Assembly: GCA_000787465.1 (NCBI GenBank) | Contig: JSYX01000710.1 | Coordinates: 1-16,046, forward strand | Source of the DNA: Thermomucor indicae-seudaticae | Taxonomy: Eukaryota > Mucoromycota > Mucoromycetes > Mucorales > Lichtheimiaceae | Reading direction: 5' to 3' | DNA length: 16,046 nt | Part shown: positions 1 through 8,326 of the stretch, one piece after another | Position numbering within the stretch: the stretch's first letter is position 1 | Layout: the number at the start of each line of letters is the position of its first letter | Position numbers and translations under genes: made by a program | Notes under the pieces: generated by a model | Seen by the model: only the letters and a program-made list of their open reading frames with translations | Told to the model about the DNA's origin: nothing | Database searches by the model: none

Positions 1-318
1 TGGAATATGTCTGGATATCGATCGTGCGAACGGGGTGATAATGTTTGGGTGAACTTTCGCGATCCAACTGTCTTCGGATGTTGTTCCTTTGTAGTCTTAG
101 TTTAACCAGTTTGCCTGTTTTGAGGTCCACCTTTACCTGCGGCCTCTAATAAATCACCTTATACAAAAAACATCCCATGGGTCGAAAACAGGTGATCTCA
201 AAGCCTATCTTGACTATTTCCGAGGTTGGCAAATCAAGCCCAGTGAAGAAGGACAGAAAGATACAAAAAAATGCCTCTGCAAGAAAATCTTGGGATACCG
301 AACGGTCAGTAGGCTCTG
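1..318. other. Window edge, no intact gene; probable decayed transposon sequence
   Basis: No frame stays open long enough to support a gene. Short open stretches exist in all three + frames, interrupted by stops. Because the interval directly precedes a Fanzor-like C-terminal remnant on the same strand, it may be the eroded middle part of that element. I could not recognise any motif here, so this is inference from position only. Confidence 0.35.
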
Positions 319-837
319 AGCTCGATAAACCTGCGGATTCCTGTACTTGGCGTGGTACCCGAACGCGCATCCGGATACACTGTCGTGAGTTTTGGTCTTG
401 ACGGTGTAGCAGCGTCAACAGCAAGAGGGAGCCAGTCATCTATGGAGAGCCGCCTAGCAGAAGTGATTAACAACAAAGCCAAGGCAGATCCGACCAAAAA
501 GCTTCTCTTGGAAAAGTCGAATGAATACTGCACCTCCTGAATTTGTCCTCGCTGTTTAGCTCAGGGAAAAGAGATCTTTGTCGAACCAATGAAGACGAGA
601 AGCACTAAGAATCTGATACGTGTACGTCGTTGTCCAAAATGCTCAAGGATATACAAACGCGATAAACTGGCGGCACGTAACATCGCGACTATCGTCAAGT
701 CTGTCGTACGATATGGCAGGAAGCCATCTTGCCTTTTTTCCACCAAGAAAGTGAATCCAGGCGCTGACCCCTGGACTGGTCCTTGGACCGTACAGGTGAG
801 ATATGGTAGCGGAGGCATTCCTGACTTGTCTGCATAG
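319..837 (+). pseudogene. Decayed Fanzor/TnpB-like RNA-guided nuclease, C-terminal part
   Basis: Read in one frame (352-837), the translation has the order typical of the C-terminal RuvC and zinc-finger region of TnpB/Fanzor proteins. It shows NEYCTS at the usual (D)E-[YF]-R-T-S position, then CPRC, then about 24 residues later CPKC, followed by YKRDKLAARNI, the last RuvC block with its Asp. Family knowledge: Fanzors are transposon-encoded relatives of TnpB that use a guide RNA to cut DNA, and they are common in Mucoromycota. The frame is broken by an in-frame TGA (538-540) exactly between the TS and CPRC motifs. The conserved Arg of RTS is Cys here. Both could come from C-to-T changes at arginine codons (CGN to TGN). 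No N-terminal half or start is recognisable upstream, so the copy is most likely dead. An intron removing the TGA is less likely, as no good GT/AG pair flanks it. Confidence 0.68.
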
Positions 838-1375
838 ATTGGTAAGGATAAGAACTATTTTTCAAGAATGATGGTCCTCCATATTGAATGTTTGTGTTGA
901 TCGGAATGGCCTTTGCGCCTGCCAATAGCGCAAAAAAAGTAAGAGGGTGAGTGAGCAAAATGGCACCCTTGTTATGCAATATTAATCTCTGTTTTCGGCG
1001 CAAATGTTGCCTTTAGATCAAGCAAAAAGCCGTTTTTTTCTCGCGCGAACACTTTCAAAAAACAGGAATTGAATCGAGACCATTGATGAAAATCCCTACC
1101 GGAAAGGTCACGACTAAAATTTATGGCCTTCTTTCAGACTGGTTGCGCTTCGAATCATCGTTTTTCTCGCACCATCAGTACAGGTCGAAATAATAAAGGA
1201 ACTCTATCCTTAAGAAATTCGTTTAAAAGCGAGTAATATTATCACCCATGATAGGAGTAAAGGTTTGGGGATCTCCTTTGACAGCCTTGAAGTAGAAGCT
1301 GCGGTGCTTGAAAGGGAAATCCACGTTATAGACAAGCAGCGTGTCTGGTTGGTTGGTTGATCACAACTTGGCAGA
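838..1375. other. Intergenic, no gene seen
   Basis: AT-rich sequence with stops in all frames between the Fanzor remnant and the rhodanese start. I see no coding exon, RNA gene or repeat. The last part is presumably the promoter and leader of the rhodanese gene. An AG lies directly before its ATG (1374-1376 region), which could be the acceptor of a leader intron. Confidence 0.4.
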
Positions 1376-2069
1376 ATGAACCCCGCATTGGCAAGAAATG
1401 CGATCAGAATTACGACCTTTTGTCCGTTGCAGACCGCGACGCGACATGCATTACGATGCCGTTCTGGTTATAATGCCCGACCAATGTTACGCGTGAACAG
1501 AGGAGCGTGCAGAATAATGGCGTATAGCACGCACCGACAAGACCGGACGGTGAACTTTGAGGATATCCAAGAGATCATCAAAAACAAGCCCAAAGTTAGT
1601 GTGTTTTGGTATAGCAAATACTTTCCATGGTGTTTATTGAGAGAGAGAGAGAGAGTATAGGACGTTTTTATTATTGATGTCCGTGAGCAGAATGAACTGT
1701 TGCAAGGACACATCCCCAATGCAAAGAATATCCCCCTGGTAATATGCACGGGGTTGCGGTGCATGGGTCCATATTTACGCTCGCATTGTTATTAGAGTAA
1801 GTTTGGTGCTGCATGGACAGGTTCTCCGGAAGACTTTGAGGATGATTTTGGGTTTTCACGACCGGCAAAGACGGACAAGATCATTCTTTACTGTCAGGCT
1901 GGGATTCGTAGCGCCCAGGCCGCCGAGTACCTTCGGCAGTTGGGCTATGAAGGGTAAATAGATTATCTTGAGAGAGTCAAGCTATTTTTGGTGTACTAAG
2001 GTTTTTGTTCGGTATAGAGTATTGAACTATCCAGGCAGTTGGATGGATTATGTCGAACGATCCAAGTAG
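1376..2069 (+). CDS. Single-domain rhodanese (thiosulfate sulfurtransferase-like), probably mitochondrial
   Basis: Four exons (1376-1594, 1661-1738, 1796-1953, 2018-2069) give a 168-residue protein; all introns are GT-AG (66, 57 and 64 nt). The rhodanese fold is clear: the FIIDVREQNEL motif with GHIPNAKNIPL (about residues 76-99), then the active-site loop LYCQAGIRSAQAAEYL with catalytic Cys132. The end is the NYPGSWMDY motif typical of eukaryotic Rdl1/TSTD-type single-domain rhodaneses. Family role: transfer of sulfane sulfur from thiosulfate or persulfides to acceptors such as glutathione or cyanide. The first 50 or so residues are rich in Arg and Ala with no acidic residue, which fits a mitochondrial targeting peptide and supports the first ATG; Met37 and Met48 are later alternatives. 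Intron 1 carries a (GA)n run just before its acceptor. An AATAAA lies 18 nt after the stop. The substrate is not predictable from sequence. Confidence 0.9.
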
Positions 2070-2086
2070 AAAGATCTGAAACCGAG

Positions 2087-2092
2087 AATAAA
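2087..2092 (+). promoter_or_regulatory. Putative polyadenylation signal of the rhodanese gene
   Basis: AATAAA hexamer 18 nt downstream of the rhodanese stop codon, in the position expected for a compact fungal 3' UTR. Confidence 0.45.
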
Positions 2093-2265
2093 GCCCCTTT
2101 TACCTAACTTTAGTCTTAAAGTTGTGGAAAATGGGATCTTCTTTTGGCCCCGTTTCTTTGGCTCCCTGTGATTAGAATAAAAAGAGAAGGAATGCTGCTC
2201 TTGCTCCTTTCTTTTTTTCAATCCTTGTGGTTTGGACTACCACAGTCTCTCTTTTTTTTACCAGT

Positions 2266-3797
2266 ATGGGCTTATGTACGTCTTCAGAAATCCGAGCCAA
2301 AAGAAACCGCAGCCAGACGATCGACCGGATGTTGGAAGACGACAGTCGGAAGCTTAAGCGGGAAATCAAGATCCTGTTACTTGGTAAGAAAAGAAAAAGC
2401 TGAAACGAGGTTCGCATAGATCAAGGATGGCCGATTTTCTATTGTTAGGCAGTGGAGAATCCGGCAAGTCAACTATAGTCAAGCAAATGAAGATTATCCA
2501 TCAAAACGGCTACAGCCAAGATGAACTACGAGCGTGGACGGGCGTAGTATACAAAAATTTGATGGAGTCTGCGCAGGCACTTGTAGTGGGAATGCGAAAA
2601 TTCAATATGGATTTCGAGGACGAAAAGAATGAAGTAAAAAGAATAGCGACGCATGCATCGGAAGAAGACGCCACTTATTCTTTTTGTGGTTTAGCTCAAT
2701 GCACAGCGGATCCTGGATTACCATTTGAGCGAGGGTGTCATGAGTCCAGACTTGGCAGCAGCGGTCTCGAGCGTCTGGAAAGATCCTGCAGTTGGGCAAC
2801 TTTTGGATATGGATGGAAAAGACTTTTACCTTATGGATTCGGCGCCGTAGTAAGTTTGTGATACTGCTCATAATCGGGACCAGGTCTTGTTCTTACTGGA
2901 TTTATAAGCTTTTTTGAGGAAGCGGCACGGATAGGTAGCCCCAACTATGTCCCAAATGTCCAAGACGTTTTACGGGCACGGTCAAAGACGACTGGAATTA
3001 CAGAAACCCGGTTTCGATTGGGCCAACTGAACATACAGTATGTATGACGACGACTGTGATCTGTATAGCGAAAATGGCTGATATACAAAATCGATAGCAT
3101 GTTTGATGTGGGCGGACAACGATCAGAGCGTAAAAAATGGATTCATTGCTTTGAAAACGTAACGTGCATCATCTTTTGCGTGTCACTTAGTGAGTATGAT
3201 CAAGTGCTGCTTGAAGAATCGAAACAGGTATGGCATTTTTCCTTTTGCAATATAACTCCTCTCTGAATTTTGTGGGCAGAACCGTATGATGGAGAGCCTT
3301 GTGTTGTTCGCATCTGTGACCAGCAGTCGATGGTTTCTTCGCACCTCTATCGTTCTGTTCCTAAACAAGGTTGATGTGTTCAAGACCAAAGTGCTAAAGG
3401 TCCCGCTAGAACGTTACTTTCCTGATTATGGAGGTATTACTGTATAGCTGTCAGCGCCCCTTCCCAACTTTAAGACTGACTGACTGAATGGTACAGGAGG
3501 CCCGGATGTCAGTAAAGCTGGAAAGTATATTCTATGGCGCTTCAAGCAGACAAACCGAGCGAAATTGAATATATACCCACAGTAAGTTACTACGTAGGTT
3601 TGTCAAACACGGAGCTGAAGCAAAGCATTATTGTATGTAGTTTGACTCAGGCGACTGATACTTGCAATGTAAGTTCCTTGCACCCCTGCAACGAATGGGG
3701 CAGTCCTGCTTATCTGATATACCAGATTCGACTCGTGTTTGCGGCGTTGAAAGAAACGTTATTACAAAACGCACTCAAAGCCTCTGGTATACTCTAA
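2266..3797 (+). CDS. GPA2: Heterotrimeric G-protein alpha subunit, Gpa2-like (fungal group III)
   Basis: Nine exons (2266-2383, 2449-2633, 2695-2849, 2909-3037, 3098-3227, 3280-3433, 3497-3581, 3641-3668, 3726-3797) join to a 351-residue protein, the standard G-alpha length. It starts MGLCTSSE: Gly2 for N-myristoylation and Cys4 for palmitoylation, so it should act at the plasma membrane. Visible GTPase motifs are the P loop GSGESGKS (40-47), switch I with Arg177 in [23 protein letters not shown] (199-210) with catalytic Gln203, NKVD (268-271) and TQATDT (321-326). TQATDT in place of TCATDT, the FYLMDS-PYF stretch and the MGLC-SSE start match yeast Gpa2. That family couples a nutrient-sensing receptor to adenylate cyclase and PKA; extending this role here is inference. 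The C-terminus SGIL lacks the Cys at -4 that pertussis toxin modifies. Exon 8 is only 28 nt. The upstream region is pyrimidine-rich and runs straight into an AG next to the ATG. Confidence 0.93.
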
Positions 3798-4232
3798 AAC
3801 CCATTTGCATTGACTCGCACCTGAGCTTATACTCCTTCCTATGGCACCAAAGGAGATGCCGTTATTCACACGGTCTATTCACATTCCTTCCCACTTGTTC
3901 TAAAAGACTCAAGACAATGTATGTTTGTATGTCAAAGCCTCTTTTTGCATCGCATGCATGAGAAAAGATAAACATGCTCGCTACATCCTTGCAGCCTCTC
4001 TAAAAACCAAGTGCGTATGCAGGCTATCTATTCACTTATCATACGAGACAATGTGAGTGGAACACTGGATATTGTCATGGTTGCAACCAATTACTGAAAT
4101 GCGCCGTGGTCGGTGTTTAAATTGTCAGCATCAAAGAAGCGCCCCTCTCTCTTCCATTGAAACGCAGGAGAGGATAAGAAGCTTCGCTTCCTCTTCTTTC
4201 CCGACCCTCTTCTTTTTCTCATTCCAGCCCAC
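3798..4232. other. Intergenic, 3' UTR of G-alpha and promoter/leader of CDC73
   Basis: No coding exon is supported; open frames here are short and uncharacteristic. The last 90 bases are strongly pyrimidine-rich on the + strand and end in CCAG six bases before the CDC73 ATG, which is consistent with either a fungal CT-rich core promoter or the tail of a 5' UTR intron. A GAAGCGAAGC word lies on the minus strand at about 4181-4190. Confidence 0.4.
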
Positions 4233-5944
4233 ATGGATACTACCACCACACGCCCGCTATTTTTACTGCGAGAGTACACGCGCAACAACAAGCCTGTTAT
4301 TCTCAAGAACGACAATGGCGAAATCGTGACGAATGTTGCCGAGGCGACCTGCGTTTCGTTTGACGAGCAGACATTTCCGCGGAATGTACAGACTGATTTC
4401 AGAAAGAGCGCGACCACGGCAGCGGATGAGAAGAAGGATAATGCGCAGTCGCCCTCATTCTATGCGTTGGACACGCTGATCTTTCTCGTACAGAACCAGC
4501 ACCTTGATAATAGCGCGTACTTTAAGGAATGCCGAACCCATAATATTGAGCATGTGTCAATCGTGGACCGCAAGAAGATCTTGGATTACCTGACGGGCAA
4601 AGTGGATACGCTGCCGAATATCCAGCAGGAGCAGCATGATGAAGTTATGACTGAAGCCGGAGCAGGAGGAGGAAATGAGAAGCAAATAGGTACATATCTA
4701 TCTATGATGGCTGAAAGGAAGGAAAAGGTTGGCTTATGATGATGGCGACAAGGCAAACGGCCACGCGAGGCAACTGATGCTGCTGCGGCAGAACAGGAAG
4801 AAGAAAAACCAACGGCCAAGAAGGTCAAAGTCAAGTCTGATGACGCTGTCAAACGAGTATATGCTAGGGAACGGCCCCTGAAGACCAGAGCCTCCAGCAT
4901 GAAGGGCGAGAGGGTAATTACCGAATATGGGCGTGGGAGATTGTGTGGCTAATTGCTGCCGGTTCCAGAGCTTTGAGAAGTACATTGCCATGGCATTGGA
5001 ACTGCCAATAAATGAGACAACGTGTTCCGGTCAATACAGACGTATGTTTGATTGAGCCATGCTTTTCTTTTGGGAGAGAAGTTGACTGACTGAATGACTC
5101 TATAGGATTAGAAGAAGCAAAGAAAAAAGCAGCCTCCTCGTCCAAACTATCTACGAAAGGTAGGTAACAGTTGATGACAGTAGTAATAGCAAATAGTAAA
5201 CTAATGGGTACCCTATAGACCGAATTCCGCTCATTATTGTACCTGCTGCACCTACCTCGAAGGTTACTCTTCTGAATGTTAAAGAACTTTTGCAGGATGC
5301 AAAGTAAGTTTGCCTCCTCCTTTCTTTTTGCAACGTCTGCAAGGAGACTGATCCACCGCTTGCAGCTTTGTTGATAGCAATGAATTAAGAAAGCAAAACC
5401 GGAAGAAGCCAGACCGTGTGACGATTGAGCGGAAAAAGGACAATGGTCAAACAGTCATATACCATGTTGTGGATAACATTAATCATTTTAAGCAATCAGA
5501 CTGGTATGTCTATTTAGGACGAACGGTTTGGAGAGTAATCTGATACATTTGCTTATTAGGGACCGTGTGTGCTGCGTCTTTGCCCATGGTCAGACATGGC
5601 AGTTCAAAGGATGGAAGTATGAGAAACCTGTGGATCTGTTCTCAAAGGGTAAGAAAAGCAATCAATTCGGTTAACGAATGACCGTGTATCAACACTGTCG
5701 ATTAGTGGTTGGATATTACGCAAAATGGGCTGACGAAGAGATGAAAAGCCCCGTGAAAGACTGGAACGTCAAGCCTTTCGATGTAGGTTTTTCTTGTCAT
5801 CCCTATCTACTGCTATTGAGTGCTAAACAAGATGACACATAGATCCACCGCTTCAAACGACACAGGGACAAGGCTATCATATCCCAGTTCTGGGATGAAT
5901 TGGATCGGTTTAATGCAAGGCATAAGGCATTCCTTAATTATTAG
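4233..5944 (+). CDS. CDC73: Cdc73/parafibromin, Paf1 complex subunit
   Basis: Nine exons (4233-4689, 4753-4913, 4969-5041, 5106-5159, 5219-5303, 5366-5503, 5560-5648, 5706-5782, 5843-5944) give 411 residues, close to yeast Cdc73 (393). The N-terminal domain starts with PLFLLREYTRNNKPVIL and contains the LDTLIFLVQNQHLDNSAYFKE stretch. The middle is acidic and then basic and low in complexity, with KRPRE and KKVKVK as possible nuclear signals. The C-terminal Ras-like domain (about 249-411) is highly conserved: IPLIIVPAAPTSKVTLLN, ELRKQNRKKPDRVTIERK, CCVFAHGQTWQFKGWKY, VVGYYAKW and KDWNVKPF, ending FLNY. Known role: part of the Paf1 complex on elongating RNA polymerase II, needed for H2B ubiquitination, H3K4/K36 methylation and 3'-end formation; the C-domain binds chromatin and phosphorylated Pol II/Spt5. 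All eight introns are 55-64 nt and phase-consistent. AATAAA follows the stop almost immediately. Confidence 0.95.
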
Positions 5945-5945
5945 C

Positions 5946-5951
5946 AATAAA
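5946..5951 (+). promoter_or_regulatory. Putative polyadenylation signal of CDC73
   Basis: AATAAA followed by an A run, two bases after the CDC73 stop codon. If used, the 3' UTR is very short, which would keep the transcript clear of the opposing gene ending at 6232. Confidence 0.45.
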
Positions 5952-6231
5952 AAAAAGCCCTCGTTAATGAAATGACCTCAGTGCCAACTCTGCATTTGCC
6001 TTGCCGCTTATAGCAGTTAGAACGTCTTTGGTAGAGCTTTCACAAGCAACTGGTTTGGAGTTGATGTTTGCGCTGACTTGCAAAAGCTTCTGCGTGTGCG
6101 TCAACAACGCTGTTCATAAGCACCCGAAAAAGTAACTGGTCAATGCTTTGTTTCGTCCTGGACGGCTACCGACTATTGTTCTATCTTGAAAAAAAGAGGT
6201 TCCATGTTTATTCTTGGACAAACTTTCCTTG

Positions 6232-7090
6232 CTAAGAAAGTACCGCCGCGGCCATTTCTTCGATTGCGGATGTGAAACCTATAACGGAGTTATAGGTGTC
6301 TTCGGGTATCTGGATTCTCTCTACAAACGGCTCCAAGACTCGAAAGTCTTTCCGGATGATATCCCAGCTTTCCCGCGGTAGCTGTACGTTCCCATGTCCA
6401 AGTCAGAGCAACGTCTAGACGCGATTACTCAACAATAGCTAACCTTCTGCACCTGTACCCGTGAAAACACTTGCGGTGCTAGCAGAATCCATGCCCCAAA
6501 GAACGAGCAAAGCTCCAGAAGACGCACGCCTGCTGTGAGGAGACCGTAGGCCGTGCTCAGGCTCTTCTCTCCTGCAATGTAATTGTCAAGCCTCTTGCCT
6601 TCCCGCAGACCGCGACTTAATACCTACCGGCCATTCTTCGCAGCAATTCAGTCTCCTCGAGGTAGAAACCGTATTGCCTGCTTAGATACCGTAGATAAAC
6701 GAAGGCGATGGACTGCAGGTTCTCCTGCAGTTTGGCTACGCAACTTTTGGCCTTCCACGCCATACCGGCCAGAGTCTGGACGGTGGCCAGTCGGGTATCT
6801 AGGTCACCATGGTGCTGTTTGCACGAAAGGACAACACTGGCCCAATTGAGCGTTGCCGTTGTCGTGTCTTGGTTGGGAATGTCGAGGATATACCGCAAAA
6901 CGGCGTCCTCGACGTACACGTTAGCCGACGCAACCTTACGAAGATGCTTGCGAACTACATCACAAGAGTAGAGTTGTTAGGTTGACTTGCGATTGGTGTC
7001 AAAGATAGACTTACAGGTCACGAGGGCCTCCGTCGCCTCCCAATGTCTTCCTGGTAATGATGTACAGTCGCCGCGCGCTAAACCGATCAT
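6232..7090 (-). CDS. Unrecognised alpha-helical protein, C-terminal exons
   Basis: Four minus-strand exons join without a stop: 7090-7015, 6954-6628, 6571-6444 and 6381-6232 (introns 60, 56 and 62 nt; the first has a CTAAC branch site). From the ATG at 7090 they encode 226 residues. The translation is leucine/alanine-rich and helical, as in HEAT- or TPR-like solenoids. Recognisable runs are YVEDAVLRYILDIPNQDTTT, LATVQTLAGMAWKAKSCVAK and EKSLSTAYGLLTAGVRLLEL, ending AIEEMAAAVLS. There is no catalytic motif, signal peptide or clear membrane segment. I do not recognise the family. The start is uncertain. The frame may instead continue from upstream exons, for example by an acceptor at about 7051 instead of 7091, which would join a preceding ERVTG frame. 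The gene converges on CDC73 with 287 bp between stops. Confidence 0.7.
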
Positions 7091-8079
7091 CTGCGTTCGC
7101 CAAAATGTGAGCGTTTTTTTTAAGGGCCGGAGCCGAAGTTTATTTAAAACCAGTCACGCGTTCGAAGAAGAGGCAGTGCTGGGAAAGATACTGTATGAGA
7201 AAAAAGTAGCAAGAGGATTCAGGAAATTCAAAACTATGAGTTATCAGGACAGGCGAAGATGCGTGCAAAAACCGCGTTGGCGGATGCCGCGACCCGGTCT
7301 ACTTGGAAAGGGATGTTTTGAAAAATGGTAAGCCAGTAGGCTTGCCAGATGGCGAGCAGGATGCAGGCACAAAGGACAGGGCAAGGTGACGTGGCGCCCG
7401 CCCCGCATGACGAATCACCCAGCCGTAACAAAGGAGGCTCGCAGGCCTGCCCAACACGATTGCAGACTCAAAAGGCTTCCAATTTTGACGGCGCGATGAT
7501 GTCCAGACAGCTTTGCCGCCTCGGAGATGGCAACATGACGTTCGCATGCAGCGATGGAAGGCAGAATGTCCTTAAGAATAGAACAGAAAGCAAGAGAAAG
7601 AAGTAAAAAGAACAGAAACGAGTTTTTAGTCCATTTTATACGGTCTGATGATGTAAGCCAGAAGTTTCATGCAACTTGTCTGTTTCATGTGATCCTTGGT
7701 AAAACTGCATCCTCGCTTGTGTATCGAAAATCTTTTGGTGTTATTGGCTATATAGCATATGCTTTCACATATCGGTTTGGAGAATATACGATAAGTCTAA
7801 CAGGTTGGAATCAGGATATTAAGACGGACCTGTAAGCCTAAGTTTTGCTTCAGTCAGGGCAATAGGAGGTTGCAGTTTCATATTTTCTTGCCGAAGATGG
7901 TCCAAGATGAGCTAGTAAATGCTAGGTTTACAGGAAAAGACTGCGTTTCGCAAATGGTAAGGTGTCCGGCACCCTTTGCTGGGCCAGCTCTGCTTGCCTA
8001 TTAGCACACTGAGTGCTTCCCCTTTTGAGTTTGATATGATATGTGCATCCCAAGGATTCCCATCGTCCTCCATGCTCAT
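7091..8079 (-). CDS. Possible N-terminal exons of the same minus-strand gene (model unresolved)
   Basis: Several minus-strand stretches look coding and could extend the gene ending at 6232. From the 5' end they are: an ATG at 8079 opening MSMEDDGNPWDAH and about 100 nt more; a stretch after TTTACTAG (about 7911-7832) with a coiled pattern, ILDHLRQENMKLQPP; a stretch after a strong pyrimidine tract and TTAAG (from 7570) reading DILPSIAACERHVAISEAAK; and a stretch at about 7390-7240 reading IWQAYWLTIFQNIPFQVDRV. I could not join all of these in one frame with good GT donors. Some donors would be weak (GTTTTA, GTCCGT). So the 5' half may use unusual introns, may hold an error or lesion, or may be partly noncoding. 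The stretch 7571-7830 is AT-rich with no convincing exon. Coordinates are outer limits only. Confidence 0.35.
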
Positions 8080-8326
8080 ATTTTCAATCTCTATTCCTAC
8101 CTACGCGCCTAAGCCCCTGCCCTCCCCGGAGCGAAGCGAAGGTTGGAACGCACTGGCCGTTAGCTCCCCAAAGCGAAGCGAAGGTGGAGCGCTTGTTTTA
8201 TGCATGGCTTTCTTTTTCGAAATCAAAAGCACCAGAATCTTCTTCCCCGTGACGGCTGGAAAAGAACGAAAAAAAAAGCGTCGTGTCGCATAAACTTTTG
8301 CAATCTGATCTGGCTTTCAGAACACA
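8080..8326. promoter_or_regulatory. Possible divergent promoter between the minus-strand gene and ZPR1
   Basis: If the ATG at 8079 (-) is real, this 247-bp interval is the shared upstream region of two divergently transcribed genes. It contains a paired GC-rich direct repeat (8122-8143 and 8164-8185), and CTTTCAG lies seven bases before the ZPR1 ATG, a possible leader-intron acceptor. No TATA box stands out. Confidence 0.4.
8122..8185 (+). repeat. Pair of 22-bp direct repeats, 42-bp period
   Basis: Each unit reads CTCCCC, two variable bases (GG then AA), then AGCGAAGCGAAGGT. The copies start at 8122 and 8164, with 20 of 22 positions identical. Each also contains an internal GCGAA duplication (GCGAAGCGAAG). 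The 42-bp offset equals four turns of B-DNA, so bound factors would face the same side. The units sit in the likely divergent promoter of ZPR1. This is seen directly in the sequence; a regulatory role is inferred. Confidence 0.7.

Noticed and set aside
2427..2861. Open frame of 144 codons taken as an intronless gene
   Set aside because: It reads through two G-alpha introns. Only 2449-2633 is exon in that frame; after 2634 the real protein continues from 2695 in another frame.
7554..7835. 93-codon + strand frame
   Set aside because: The start is Lys/Arg-rich because it opposes a pyrimidine-rich intron end on the minus strand; the rest has no motif or splice context.
8122..8185. CRISPR-like repeat
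   Set aside because: There are only two units with one spacer, in a eukaryotic promoter region; this is not a CRISPR array.
7976..8293. 105-codon + strand frame before ZPR1
   Set aside because: It overlaps the likely divergent promoter and the opposing start at 8079. Its Ser/Pro content comes from the GC-rich repeat, and ZPR1 has its own clear start at 8327.
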